Shown: piece after piece, positions 1 to 11,723 of the stretch
How the letters are laid out: each line of letters begins with the position of its first letter
Position numbering within the stretch: position 1 is the first letter of the stretch
Origin: Allium sativum
Lineage: Eukaryota; Streptophyta; Magnoliopsida; Asparagales; Amaryllidaceae
Direction of reading: 5' to 3'
NCBI GenBank assembly: GCA_030737875.1
Contig: CM060920.1
Coordinates: forward strand, 478,298,861-478,362,860
Length of the DNA: 64,000 nucleotides
Position numbers and translations under genes: made by a program
Notes under the pieces: model-generated
The model's database searches: none
Told to the model about the DNA's origin: nothing
The model's input: only the letters and a program-made list of their open reading frames with translations

Positions 1-3000
1 GTCGTGTAGATTTTGATTTATGTCCAAATCAAATTTTAGAAAAGTCGCTGTGGAATTCCTTTTTAATTTATAAAGGAATTTATTTATATTTTAAAAAGGA
101 ATTTCAATATAAATCGAATATCGGGTTGACCCAGATTTGAAATATCGAGCTGGAAATTCATATAGGAATATTCTAGAGCTGTATGATATTCTGTTGTGAA
201 TATAGACGATAATATTTATTTTTAAATATTAAATTTAATTGTTTTTAAATGTATTTATATATTTAAAAGGGTTATTTAGAGCTTTAAAAATAGCCACTTT
301 TGCAAACGAAGTCGGAATTCGACGAAACTAATTTTGTTGGATTCGTAATGTCAAATTTTTGTTAGATTTCAATTTCCGTGATTTTTGAAGTCAGTATGTG
401 GCCGTGGGCGATTTTAATGTGAAAAACAGTCGATAATTGGACCTTTAAAAATACGCTGTGTGAGCAAACGGAGTCGGAATTCGACGAAACCAGTTTCGTT
501 GGGACCGAAATGTCGAGCTGTAGTTGCATGTCCATTTTCGTGATTTTTGGGTGTTGTGTGTGATCACACAGATTTTTAGACTGTAGAGAATAAATATAAA
601 TGAATATAAAAATGGAAAATATCCTAGGAAAATATCTAAAAATATCTTGCCTATAAATTCAGCTTAACTACCCCTTCCCTTAAGACCTAAAACCCATCGT
701 CAATCTTTAGAAACGAGCCGCCACAAATCTCTTTTAAAACGTGAAGATAATGTTAGAAAATAAACCAAAAGAAATACAAATAAAATTCCTAAAATCTCAA
801 AACAAATATCTTTGATTTCTGGCCAAATACTCTTCACTCTCATACCATTTTAGTGCGTGCGATAATTGTTTGGGGTTCGACATTTTTTTCCAGCGTTGGT
901 CTTCAGGTCCTAGGGTTAAGGATCGATGGCAACAAGGAGCGAATTGGGTCGAGTAGTGGGTGGCGTTGGGTTCGTAGTGTGAAACCGCACTGGTAGTGAA
1001 AGTCTGGAAGGGTTCGGTGGATATTTTGGGTTCGGTGATTCTCTGTATGGTGCGAAAATGGTTGAAGTCGGAACTAGAATGGTGCGTGCGAGTTGGGTTA
1101 AATGGTGATGGTGGTGTAGTACTCAGGAAGAGAAAGGCTTTGATGAAAACGATTTGCGATATGGCGTTGAAACAAAGGAGAACGAGCTGAAGTGGTTCTC
1201 GTTAATGGCCAAAGAGGATTCCTAGAAGCTCACGATTTGGATTTCGGGAAGAAAGTGAATGCAGGTATGAAGTAGTGGGCCGGTTTCATAAGGGTGAGGC
1301 CCATTCATATATAAAGTGCTAAGTTTAATTTTATTTAAAATAGTGTACCAACTTGTAAGTATCATAACTCTTCCATACGATATCAGAATTGAGCGGAACA
1401 AGATCCGACAGGATCGTATGGACGGTGGCTACACCATGGAACTGACTGGGAGCGAATCGAAGCTCGTTTGAGTTTACGGCAAAATAAATTGTTTGATTCA
1501 AATCAAACAAAAGTTTATCGTTCTTTAACGATGAACTACCAAAGTGAGTAAATCTCACTAACTCTGAACAGTTTATAATTTCATGTTGTATTTTTAGAAC
1601 TGTTAAATATTGGCTGATTGACTGTTGACTGTTTGATTTAACTGCTAGTCAGTTAGTTGAATTTCTATATTGATTCTGTTTAACAGAATATATCATATGG
1701 AACTGAAAGTGATGTTATCTATATTGTTTAACTTCTGTGATGCAGGGAAACAGGTTGGAGGAATCCAACTGGATTCCTTAACATTTATTTTACTGTGATT
1801 CATATATTGTGATATATGATGTGATATATAATCTGTTGTTGATTACGTGTGTTTGGACGATATTTATCGTTGTTATATGGTATGTTAAATACCATAAGAA
1901 ATACTGGATGTGGGAAAGGGGATTTTCAAAGTGTATTTTGAAAATGAATTATTTATATAAAATCGATGGATTTTATATAGAAAAGGAAAAGGATTTTTAT
2001 AAAAGAAAATAATTATAAAATCGAAGGATAAGTTATAATAAAGGAAAATTTATTTGTTAGAATAAACAGAATAGAATAGAAGGAAATATTTATTTGTTAA
2101 ATAAATAGGAAAGATAAAAGAAATATTTATTTGTTAAATAAATAGAATTGAAAAGGGAATAGTTATTTGTTAAGTAAACAAAGAGGAAAGGAATAAATTA
2201 AAGGAGTTAATTCAAAAGAGTTAATCAAAATGAGTTAATCGAATATTAGTTGTTCGATTAGAGTTAATCGAATAGAGTATGAGTTAGAGTTAACCAGTTA
2301 GAGTTAATCAATTAGGGTTGACCAGTTAAAGTGATCAGTTAGAGTTGACCAGTTAGAGTTAATCAATTAGGGTTGATCAGTTAGAGTTTATCAGTTAGAG
2401 TTATCAGTTAGAGTTAACCAGTTAAAGTAGAGTTAACCAATAGAGTAATTAAATAGAGTTAATCGAATTAGAATAAATCGATTAGAGTTAGTCGAATAAG
2501 GAGTTATCGAATATTAGTTATTCGAATCGAGTTAAAAGGAGTTAATCGATGTTAGTTTAATCGAAAGGAGTTAATCGAATGAGAGATATTCGAAGGGAGT
2601 TAATCGAATCTAGTTATTCGACAGGAGTTAAATCAAATATAGTTTATTCGAAGAAGAGAGATGAGTGGTCGGTCATGTGTGGCCGGGTTGCAAGATGTTC
2701 TTGTTGAACCCAATGTATTCCTTTCTAGAGGTACACTAGCGAAAGGTGGTTCCATACCTTGTCATAGTTGGAAATCCATTACCCAATACGTGCTTGCGGT
2801 TTTGATTGCATACTATATATGTAGAACGTGAGATGAAAGTGTTTCTGCTAGATGATTATTATATTGTGGTTGATAGACATTATTATAATATCAAAAGGGT
2901 TTTTAACATAAAGATAATTTGGATTCTCATAAGGGAAAAAACCCGTTCCGTTATACGGCGTGGTCTTATGAGATATCATTTACCTGCTTGAACTGTTTTA

Positions 3001-3619
3001 AACTGTTTTACTCATACCAGTCCCATGACTGACCCGGAGTTTATTTTGTTTTGTTTTCCCTAAACTCTTGGGTGCCCAATTTTGTACGGGCAGTCAAGTA
3101 GTCGGGATTTACAGATATACCTGAAGAGCTGGAGCAGGAGGCTTCAGGATCATATAGCTATAGTTTATTTCCGCTGTGTTGTAAGTGTTGTACTTTGGTA
3201 TATTCAAGTATAGATGTATATTTCAAGTTATGTTATATATATTATATGTTATTCGTTACGCTGTGAGGTTCGTGTTACTCTGATGTTGTGTTCTTCTTCT
3301 TCTTCTATTCTAAGTTCTACCTTATCTATTCTCAGCCTCTGATGTTGTGTTGTATAACGGATAACCAAGATCGCAAATTTTCGGGTCATTATAATGATTG
3401 ATTGGAGGCATACACACTATACATATATACGCGTAGTTCAGTTTTAATTTTTCATTGCCAGAATGGTTTATGATGTGATTTTAACTTAGTTATGATCTGA
3501 ATGTTTATGTATGACTAAGTATGATAAACTTGCAGGTACACAATAATCCGAAAGAAACAGGATTTCATTTATAGGGTGCAGAACTATAAGCTAGTCAAAA
3601 TGTGAGGGCCACTCTCACA
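1..3619 (+). mobile_element. LTR (partial) of a large-LTR gypsy-like family, diverged relative of the 4330-18103 element
   Basis: Read along the plus strand, this stretch matches the reverse complement of the 4330-10682 LTR block by block. Shared blocks include the CGACGAAACnAGTTTnGTT motifs near 310-510, the 'CCCGTTCCGTTATACGGCGTGG' -type block near 2942-2965 and the 'CCCATGACTGACC' block near 3020. It ends in TCTCACA at 3619 and is followed by ATTAC. No primer-binding site follows, so it is a 3' LTR or a solo LTR; its 5' part lies outside the window. It contains no convincing protein: the short reading frames at 996-1190, 1331-1558 and 1809-2012 have no recognisable domain. It abuts the tail of the reverse-strand Transposase_28-like gene, so it probably inserted into the same Tat-like element. 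The end coordinate is inferred from the terminal CA and the loss of homology. Confidence 0.7.
2215..2660 (+). repeat. AGAGTTAAYCRRTT minisatellite-like tract
   Basis: Imperfect short tandem units of about 12-15 bp built on GAGTTAATCGAAT and GAGTTAACCAGTT fill this stretch of the partial LTR. The equivalent part of the 4330-10682 LTR carries different tandem repeats, so LTR length in this family appears to change by turnover of internal minisatellites. Confidence 0.75.
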
Positions 3620-3639
3620 ATTACATCATAAGGCTAGGA

Positions 3640-4329
3640 GAAAATTAAAACGAGCAAAAGTAAACAAGCTCTACTTAGGTTTCGGAGACGGCCTCAGTTT
3701 CTTCTCTTTCTTCTACTTCTCTGGCTCCTCCTTGTTAGCATCAGAGTTGTCATGATTTTTCCTTTTCTTCTTATCCTAAGGAGGATTTTTTGGAGCATCA
3801 GAGGACTGGGATGCAAGTTGTGTGGTTATCAACTTTGAGGAGAGCTTTTTGATCAGTCCACATTCGGGAGCAGCTGCAGAGAGAGGTGGAACATTTAAAG
3901 GCCCTTCCACAACTTTAATTCTCAGTTGCTCATCCTTTTTGGCCTTCATATCAGCTAGGGTCAGATTATCATCATCCTTTGTCTCCCATGTGACAGTGAC
4001 ATCCTCTTCTTCATCCTCGTCATCACCGTTAGTGACCTTCAAGGCTACAATGATTTCAGCATCCTAAGCAGCATTAGTGCTCGATTGCACAATGGCCTTC
4101 TCGGTTGCTTCGGCCTCAGTCTGTGTAGGGACTTTAAGGACCTTAGGGCTTGATGATACGGTGACCTTCTCGACCTCTGCTTGCTTTGCTACAATCCCCT
4201 CGGTTGGCTTGGCACCTACATTATGAGAAGCAACTATAATTAATTTAGGAGAAAATGTGGTCTTCTCAATTGTTTGCTCCACAATGCGACGACAAGTTAT
4301 GATAGCTTTAACAAATTGTGGAGAGAATG
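3640..4329 (-). pseudogene. 3' portion of the split Transposase_28-like antisense gene of a Tat-like element
   Basis: Reading down from 4329 on the minus strand, one frame runs through an acidic, Lys/Glu-rich, low-complexity protein tail. It includes a run of Asp and Glu around 3990-4040 and a lysine-rich basic end near 3690-3770. The frame is interrupted by TAG at 4064-4066 and 3776-3778 and by further TAG codons near 3715 and 3670. It continues the gene that begins at 21072; the two parts are separated by the 13.8-kb LTR element inserted at the GAATG duplication (4325-4329). No enzymatic motif is visible in this part. The acidic-basic composition suggests a disordered tail, but its function is unknown. 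Confidence 0.55.
4325..4329. repeat. Target-site duplication GAATG, left copy
   Basis: GAATG directly precedes the LTR start TGTGAAAACCC and recurs at 18104-18108 directly after the other LTR end. A perfect 5-bp duplication is what LTR-retrotransposon integrase produces. It fixes both element boundaries to the base. Confidence 0.95.
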
Positions 4330-7323
4330 TGTGAAAACCCGTAACTTCCCCGTAAAGGAAAGCGCGGATAGTTCGAGAACAAGGCACAACAGAACGCAGA
4401 CGGGAGAACATTTCATTGTATATTACAACAATTCCATCAGAATACAAGAATATACAGAGTATAAATGAATATTACACAGAAATATCAGAGATTTAGATTA
4501 CATTTAAATACGTCGCAGTGGAAAATAATACAATACACAACTGAAGGAGATATACGGATACAAAGCTTTCCGGATATCGTTCCAGCTGTAAACCAGGATC
4601 CTGTGAATATAAATCTGCAAAACCAAAACTACTAGCTGCCCATGTCAAAATAAGGGCACCCAGAGTTTAGGTTAAAACAATAAACTCCAGGTCAGTCATG
4701 GGACTGGTGTGAGAACTTAAAACAGTTATTAATCTTTATTTTTAAAGTTAGGTAAGTCAAGGGACCACGCCGTATAACACGGAACGGGTTTCCTCCCAAG
4801 AATACCAGTGCATAAAACAAACAGCGCAATGCTAAATAAAAAAAAATGAAGCTATTATAAGACCCAGATCCCATCACACAATGCAACGCAAGCCGGAGGA
4901 TAGGGTTTTTACCTTATAATAGCCAAGAATGCTTGATACGTTTAAAAGAAATCATTTGATACTATTATAAGTGTATAGTGTATAAAACAACTTCAAATCA
5001 TAAGTATCAATCATAGGCGGCATGAATGCCCCATACCACTATGTCGCCATATATAGGTTATACAATCAAAATCGCAAAGTCACGTATTTGGAAATTGGGT
5101 TTCCATCTATGAACCGAGGCAAAAGATAGTCCTCAACCGATTCGAGACTCTCTAGCCCGAGCCTTAGGACCCAGACTCAGGTGGGCCCTTGGATCGTCAG
5201 GGCCGGTCCACCGATGTGGATTAAAATGTCTGAACACTGCGTTTCCCCGCCCTTAGGGGCGTAAATGAGCCAACGAATGGCTCCATCGGACCCGGATCGT
5301 CCGATCTAACCGAGGCGCCTCGCAACAGCAACAACCACACAGGTGAAAAGTATATAAATGTCAGGGCTGGTAGGTCACTGACACCACCCTAGCTAGAAAG
5401 AAACGCATGCCCTCCCTGAGGTCCTCTCCCGTTTGTGGTTCACAACCGGGGTGTGAGGCTCGCGAATTCACGTTACACAAAGCTATGCCACACAGGCGGT
5501 GCTTTGATCATCAACCACAAGACTTTGCTTTTCAACAGAAGCCTTGGTCATTTGCCACTTAGGCATGCCACACAGACAATTCACTCTATGCGTTTGATAT
5601 CCATCAGTATATAACCCCTGAGCTCGTATGTCTCAGAGAAGGGCGTTAAGAAAGAGAATAAATTCTCCGTCGCCAAACAAAAATATATTTAATAGAAATC
5701 AATCAAACAGACTAAAATCCAATGTCAGACACACAGTCCATTTACAAGTCCGTTCTGGGTCTGAACGAAACCGGAGGCACCTAGTACCCCGCATATCCAT
5801 CGATCTCCAAGTACGTCTGGACGATCACCAACTGTTTCCGTCTTTTTGGGTGTACAGCCCAATCAAGACCATCAGTAATTATCCAAACGACGTGAAGACC
5901 TCCGGACTTCAACCACCGTCTTCATCTTCGACACCACGTCGAATAAGTTATTCAGAATGGGATAAACCCGGTCTTTCTGAACAACTCGCGTATATATATA
6001 ATAAACATGTGTTACACAAACACAACATACGCCTCATTCCAATTCAGAATATTCTTTTATTCAAATATTCTTATATTTTGGGAAAGGTTCCCATTAATTT
6101 TATCAAAGATAAATTCTTTAATCTCCTTTGAATAACAATTCAAACTAGTCGGGATTAGCGAACCATACCGAAGTAATCATTTATTTTAATTTCCCAATCC
6201 CAACCTATTCATCCCATGAAGTAAAACTGGTCATACTTCATATCTAACACCACGGTGTTGTCAGTAAATTCAATTACCATTTCACGCTCAAATCTAATTA
6301 AAGATTTAACTATCGCCTGGAGCAAAACTGGTGATACTCCATTCTCGATCTTTTCAATCTAATTAAAGATTCATTAAAACTCCACTTAGTTTTAATCTTT
6401 AACTGGGTTAAAGAATCAGTGTCATTTAAAACACGGTTCACGATAAACCCAAAATCACATTCCATTAATTATCGGGTTAAAGAACAAGTGTTATTTAAAA
6501 CACTGTTCACGATAAACCCAAAAATCAATGCCAGTTCAATTTCAATTAAATATCATTTAATTGTTACACTTCATTAAATCTAAATAAAAAGATTTAATCT
6601 TTTCTCAACTGGGTTCAAGAACAGTGTTGATGAAGACACCATTCACGACAAACCCAAATCACATTTGATATCAAATACAAGGCTCTGAATAGAAAATATA
6701 TCGGCTTATATTCAATATCAAATTCTACGACTAACAAATGTCGTATTGGAAATAACGATATAAATATCTTTCAAATTTCCATAACAACATCTGTATAATC
6801 ACGAATTCCAATATCGAAATAATCCAAAGACAATTTCGATTCAAAATCCCTTCCAATGCAATTATTGGAAATTCTGGTTATATTTCAAAACCATTTTCAA
6901 ATTCAATTTATTTATTTAAAAACAAATAGAATTTTAATTCTAGTTCAAAACTAGTTCATTTCGATAAAAATCTATTTTTATCTTTTCAAATATGGAGTTT
7001 TTCATCCCAATTCTTCCCAAATCATTTCTTATGATTTTACACAAATTATTATTATTTTTAATAATTTTATCAAGGCCCGTACAGTCGATTTCCATCAATG
7101 GCCATCGAACTGCACTTATAGCGACCTTTTCCAAATTTGATTTGGACATAATTCCAAATCCAACCGTTAGATTTCAAATTCCTAATATTCGTTAGAAATC
7201 TCTTTTCGATACGAACCCAACGGTTCCAGTTTTAGGAGAATCCGACGGTCGGATCTCCCGCAATGTCCGCACGAAGTCAATGGTCGAAATTCACGAACTG
7301 CCGTGGCGCGGCGCGTTCCATTC

Positions 7324-7365
7324 AGGCCATTATATTATATATATAATATATATAATATATACTTC
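7324..7365. repeat. TA microsatellite in the 3' LTR
   Basis: An imperfect TA run that is about 10 bp shorter than its counterpart at 14708-14752 in the 5' LTR. It is one of the few length differences between the two LTRs. Confidence 0.85.
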
Positions 7366-7527
7366 GTCGATTTCCTTTTAAAACGTATTATATAAATCGT
7401 TTTAAATTCGTTTTCAAAACGATTTCAACTTCATTTCAAATTCAAATCAAAATTGAATTTTTCCTTATAAATTCGTTTTAAATTCATTTCAAATTGATTT
7501 CAATTCAAATTGATTTCTAATTCAATT

Positions 7528-7810
7528 TCAGTTCGTTTTCAGTTCAATTCAATTTCAATTCGAATTCATTTATATTCAATTTCAATTCGAATTCACTTCT
7601 ATTCAATTTCAATTCGAATTCATTTCTATTCAACTTCAATTCGAGTTCACTTCTATTCAATTTCAATTCGAATTCACTTCTATTCAATTTCAATTTGAAT
7701 TCATTTCTATTCAATTTAATTCGAATTCACTTCTATTCAATTTAATTTGAATTCACTTCTATTCAATTTCAATTTGAATTCATTTCTATTCAATTTAATT
7801 TGAATTCCAA
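7528..7810. repeat. 25-27-bp minisatellite in the 3' LTR
   Basis: About ten units of the pattern ATTCAATTTCAATTCGAATT plus CAYTTCT repeat head to tail. Each unit contains the palindrome GAATTC or a variant. A near-identical array lies at 14918-15200 in the other LTR. Confidence 0.9.
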
Positions 7811-8725
7811 TTCTTTCCAAAATTTCAGATTTTGAAATCACTTTCGATATTCATTATAAAATGAATGAAATCGATATAAATATCGTTCACGTCAAAATGG
7901 CGTCAATCTAATCAACACGGCTTCATATATTTCTATTTTCATATATTCTATTTCAAATATTTCTTTTTCAAATATTTCTATTCAAATATTTCTTTTTTCA
8001 AATATTTCTATTCAAATATTTCTTTTTCGAATATTTCTATTCAAACTGGAAGGAAGCCCAATCAATTACCATATAATGTTAATTATATGGATTTTCTACA
8101 CCACATGTACACAATAACAACGATGAATAATCAACCATCATCCAAAGTGCATTTTACACTGTATAAGCATCAAATATAAATATTTAACGCTCATAACAGT
8201 CTGTCAATCAATCGATCGACATACAACTAAACAATCGGGATTAGTGTACGTCAAATATCATCCTGATACCCGTGTGGGGTTTCAAACAATCAAACACAGA
8301 TTTTATTTGTGCAGTTGGGCGATGTGTAAAATTTATCGTCCCAATCAATATCAGTCAAATGTGTGTATATAAACAAATCGTCCGATTTGTTTATTTTTAT
8401 TTCATTTCATATACACGTTAAAAATTCTATTTTTAACTATAAAATATTTTTAACTATATAAATATTTTATTTCATTTCACATCACATCACACAATCAACC
8501 ACACATCAAAATCAAACAAACAAGCATACAAGCCGTCCGTGGTCTGTGGACGACGGGTGTCGGGTGCTACTAAACACCGTCTGCAACCTAGTATATATTT
8601 TAACTAGAAAAACAAAATTAAAAGGTGAGAAGTTCTCACAGATAGCTATCCGATCCCACGACTCTTCTTATGTAGAAATCTTCGCCGTTCTTGCCTCTTG
8701 TCACTTTCTTTGCCCGTATTCTCTA

Positions 8726-9250
8726 CATATGTAAAAATCGAATTTTTACTTCGCTATTCAACATATAAAAATCGAATTTTTATTTCGCTATTCAATATAT
8801 AAAAATCGAATTTTTACTTCGCTATTCAATATATAAAAATCGAATTTTTACTTCGCTATTCAATATATAAAAATCGAATTTTTACTTCGCTATTCAATAT
8901 ATAAAAATCGAATTTTTACTTCGCTATTCAATATATAAAAATTGAATTTTTACTATGCTATTCAATATATAAAAATCGAATTTTTACTTCGCTATTCAAT
9001 ATATAAAAATCGAATTTTTACTTCGCTATTCAATATATAAAAATCGAATTTTTACTATGCTATTCAATATATAAAAATCGAATTTTTACTTCGCTATTCA
9101 ATATATAAAAATCGAATTTTTACTTCGCTATTCAATATATAAAAAACGATTTTTTACTTCGCTATTCAATATATAAAAATCGAATTTTTACTATTCTATT
9201 CAATATATAAAAATCGAATTTTTACTTCGCTATTCAATATATAAAAATCG
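8726..9250. repeat. 34-bp minisatellite in the 3' LTR (about 15 units)
   Basis: Unit: ATATAAAAATCGAATTTTTA followed by CTTCGCTATTCAAT. Each unit contains a near-palindrome AAAAATCGAATTTTT. Units are contiguous with no unique spacers, so this is not a CRISPR array. Variants (CTATG or CTTTG for CTTCG) mark individual units and allow comparison with the array at 16116-16672. Confidence 0.93.
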
Positions 9251-9251
9251 T

Positions 9252-9345
9252 ATCTTTCCTATTTTAAAAATCTAATCTTTTCTATTTTAAAAATCTAATC
9301 TTTTCTATTTTAAAAATCTAATCTTTTCTATTTTAAAAATATTTC
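9252..9345. repeat. 23-bp tandem repeat (four units)
   Basis: About four copies of CTATTTTAAAAATCTAATCTTTT follow directly on the 34-bp array. The same block recurs at 16680-16765. Confidence 0.85.
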
Positions 9346-9539
9346 TAACTTATGATAAAAATCCTATCTTTATTGCGGATCTATACACATATGAAAAATC
9401 ATATTTTTCTACACTAAAACATATAGGAAAAATGATAATTTCCTACACTAAAAATAATAAATAAAACTCACTTTATTTATCAGAAGAAGGAGGGGTTTCA
9501 GTCGGATTTGGTGGAGATGGACGGAGCGGTGGCGGCGGA

Positions 9540-9780
9540 TGGGGCTGCTGGCGGCGAAAGGGGGGGGGGGTGTGTGTGTGCGCGTCTCAGCAGGGAAAGG
9601 GGGGGTCGCGACTGGCGCAGGTGGGGGGGGGGGGTCGCGACTGGCGCAGGTTGGGGGGGTCGGCTCGGCGGTGGCTCGATGGCCAAGGGCGTCAGCGCGA
9701 TCCGTTCTTTCCTTTTTTTATTTTGGGAATGAACGGTAGGGGAGAGAGAGAAGAGGGAAATGAGGGGGGGGGGCTTTTTA
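9540..9780. repeat. G-rich low-complexity tract in the 3' LTR
   Basis: Runs of 7-10 G separated by short units such as TCGCGACTGGCGCAGGT, which is itself duplicated. The overlapping reading frames here are composition artefacts rich in Gly. The G runs could form quadruplexes on the plus strand, which is the antisense strand of the element. The 5' LTR copy at 16960-17100 differs in G-run length and in the number of GCGCAGGT units. Confidence 0.8.
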
Positions 9781-10682
9781 TATAAATATATATATTTTTA
9801 TTTTATTTTAATCCAAAAAGTAAGTTTTTATTTCGACCTCTAAATGAGACCCACCGCCTGTCGTCTCTAGCTAATTACCCTCGTTCCGAACACAATGGAA
9901 TATGTATCGCAAGCTGATTCGACTGTTTCGATCAGTTTTCGTCAAAATCAACATATAACTCTATATATTGAATCTGAACACGCATTTCAGTTTACCGGGG
10001 CCACATACTAACTCGAAAAATTCCAAAAAAATATTCTCTAGCTTCGTATTGACGATACGGTCCTAACAAAACTAGTTTCGTCGAATTCTGAGACCGTTTG
10101 AAAAATGGCCATTTTCCAGTCGATTAAAATCAACTGAAACTGGTCAAACGCGTTTTCCTTTGCCACGCTCACATATTGATTCGAAAAATTACGAAAATTG
10201 AAATCTAGCAATAACTTTATATCGCGGATCCAACAGAAGTCGTTTCGTCGAAATCCGAGGTCGTTTGCAAAATTTCCATTTTTAAGGGCTTGAATTCCAT
10301 AGCGACTATTCAGAATTTTCAACTGGACATATCTTTTGATTCCCGCTATGAAATTTCAATTTTTCAGATTCGTTGGAAAGAAATTCTCTATTAGATTCTA
10401 TTATTTTTGGTTTCACTAAAATCCGGTTTATTTTGAATCCTGTACATTCTTTTGAATTTTGAAATCGAATTATCGAACTACCGCGCCATTTTCAATTCCT
10501 TTTATAAATATAAATAAATATTTATATTCTATCGTCGATTCAAACGAATATATACGTTCGAATTATATTCAAAATAAATTTCTCGTCGATATTATTTAAA
10601 ATAATTCATTTTAAATAATCAAAATTCGCTAAAATTGCCAAAATAAAAATTTTAAACTGGCCCAGATTTCCGGGTTATTACA

Positions 10683-10698
10683 ATCTCCCCCACTTAAA
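10683..10698 (-). other. Polypurine tract of the giant-LTR element
   Basis: On the minus strand the sequence next to the 3' LTR reads TTTAAGTGGGGGAGAT and is followed by TGTAATAACC. A purine run in this position is the standard plus-strand primer of LTR retrotransposons, and AAGTGGGGGAGA is a form common in plant elements. Confidence 0.9.
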
Positions 10699-11356
10699 TC
10701 TTTTCGTCCCCGAAAAGGAACGAAGCCGAAAGTTGTTTAACAAATCAACTCAACTTTCGTTATTTTCATTACGGCTTAAGTTCTTCAACTTTTCAGTTTC
10801 TAAGAACTTTTCAAAGATCTCAAAAATTTGGCTAACACCCTAAATTTTCGAAAAATTTCGCCATAACCTCCTCTGCACCGGGAGCACGGGAAAATCCCGA
10901 AATTGCCATACAGGCCTTCTGATCTCAAAAAGAAAAAGAAAAAGCCAAGCGGCTAGCCAATCGGCTCATAAAATCATCATCACCCAAGCAAAACAGTAAA
11001 TTATAGTAAACATGTACCTATTTGTCGGGCAAACAATTTTATTCTTCTGCTCTAGCCTCCTTGCTATGACCTGTTCAATGAAAGTACATGTATATGCAAG
11101 CAAATGCTACAAATTTTCAACACAACTCACTATTTGGTTCAAATTGGCTATATGGTACAAATTTTATTAATCATACAATAATTAAACAACACAACCATCA
11201 ATTAGTTGATTAGCCTTTCAAATTCATAACTTTGATATATATTCTAAAAATCAGATTTTTGATGCAAAATCACAACAATATGCCCTATCTATTTTGGTTC
11301 TCACACCAGTCAATAGGAAATATATAAATATCACACCTTCGACACTCGAACACTAA

Positions 11357-11385
11357 TTCTGATGATGTAGCTACAATCATCAGAA
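11357..11385. repeat. 29-bp near-perfect palindrome
   Basis: TTCTGATGAT at the left is mirrored by ATCATCAGAA at the right around a GTAGCTAC core. RNA of either strand could fold into a stable hairpin. It is the strongest local secondary structure I noticed in the 1-kb interior and could be a packaging or dimerisation signal; that role is only a guess. Confidence 0.6.
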
Positions 11386-11710
11386 CCATCTTCGGCCGAC
11401 TAGAGTGTGAACCTATATCTATCCAGTATATTAAAACTTCAAATACACGTTTGCAAGGCGTATATGCAAAATCTATATATACTGGACTGTCCAAATCAAT
11501 ATAAAATAAATAATCAAATACGAATAATTGATTTAAATTTTCAAAACAAAACTTGTTTTCAATTTTAAAAATATACTCTTCACACTCGTTCTAGGATACT
11601 ACTGATCCCATCTCTAACGAGTCATTCTCATTGGATATTGCTAATCCAATTTCTGATGAATTCCTTCGTATGGTTCTAATGTGCCTTGTTCTCTGAGCTT
11701 TGTAAACCAA

Positions 11711-11723
11711 AGCTCTGATACCA
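11711..11723 (-). other. Primer-binding site, initiator Met-tRNA
   Basis: The minus strand reads TTGGTATCAGAGC two bases after the 5' LTR end. It is complementary to the 3' end of plant initiator Met-tRNA, the usual primer for plant copia elements and many gypsy elements. Its position fixes the element's orientation as minus. Confidence 0.95.

Larger units (their letters stand above)
4330..10682 (-). repeat. 3' LTR (6353 bp) of the giant-LTR element
   Basis: This is the right-hand terminal repeat in element orientation. It starts at 10682 on the minus strand with TGTAATAACCC and ends at 4330. It contains a 25-27-bp minisatellite, a 34-bp minisatellite, a 23-bp repeat, a TA microsatellite and a poly-G-rich tract, all shared with the other LTR. 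Apparent reading frames such as 5628-6131 and 7510-7698 reflect repeats and low-complexity sequence and show no family signature. Confidence 0.95.

Noticed and set aside
1331..1558. 75-residue frame in the partial LTR
   Set aside because: No known motif, and it lies in LTR sequence of a family that encodes no proteins in its LTRs.
5628..6131. 167-residue plus-strand frame in the LTR
   Set aside because: It is only partly open in the other LTR copy (13247-13516), has no domain and lies antisense to the element.
7510..7698. Repetitive ISIRIHFYS reading frame (also 14900-15088)
   Set aside because: It is a translation of the 27-bp minisatellite, not a gene.
8726..9250. CRISPR-like array of regular repeats
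   Set aside because: The 34-bp units are contiguous without unique spacers, lie inside a plant LTR and recur in the partner LTR. They are a minisatellite.
9498..9785. Overlapping Gly-rich reading frames on both strands
   Set aside because: They arise from poly-G runs and change length between the two LTRs. There is no conserved protein.
11711..11723. Possible tRNA-Met gene
   Set aside because: Only the 3'-end complement is present, next to an LTR. It is a primer-binding site, not a tRNA gene.
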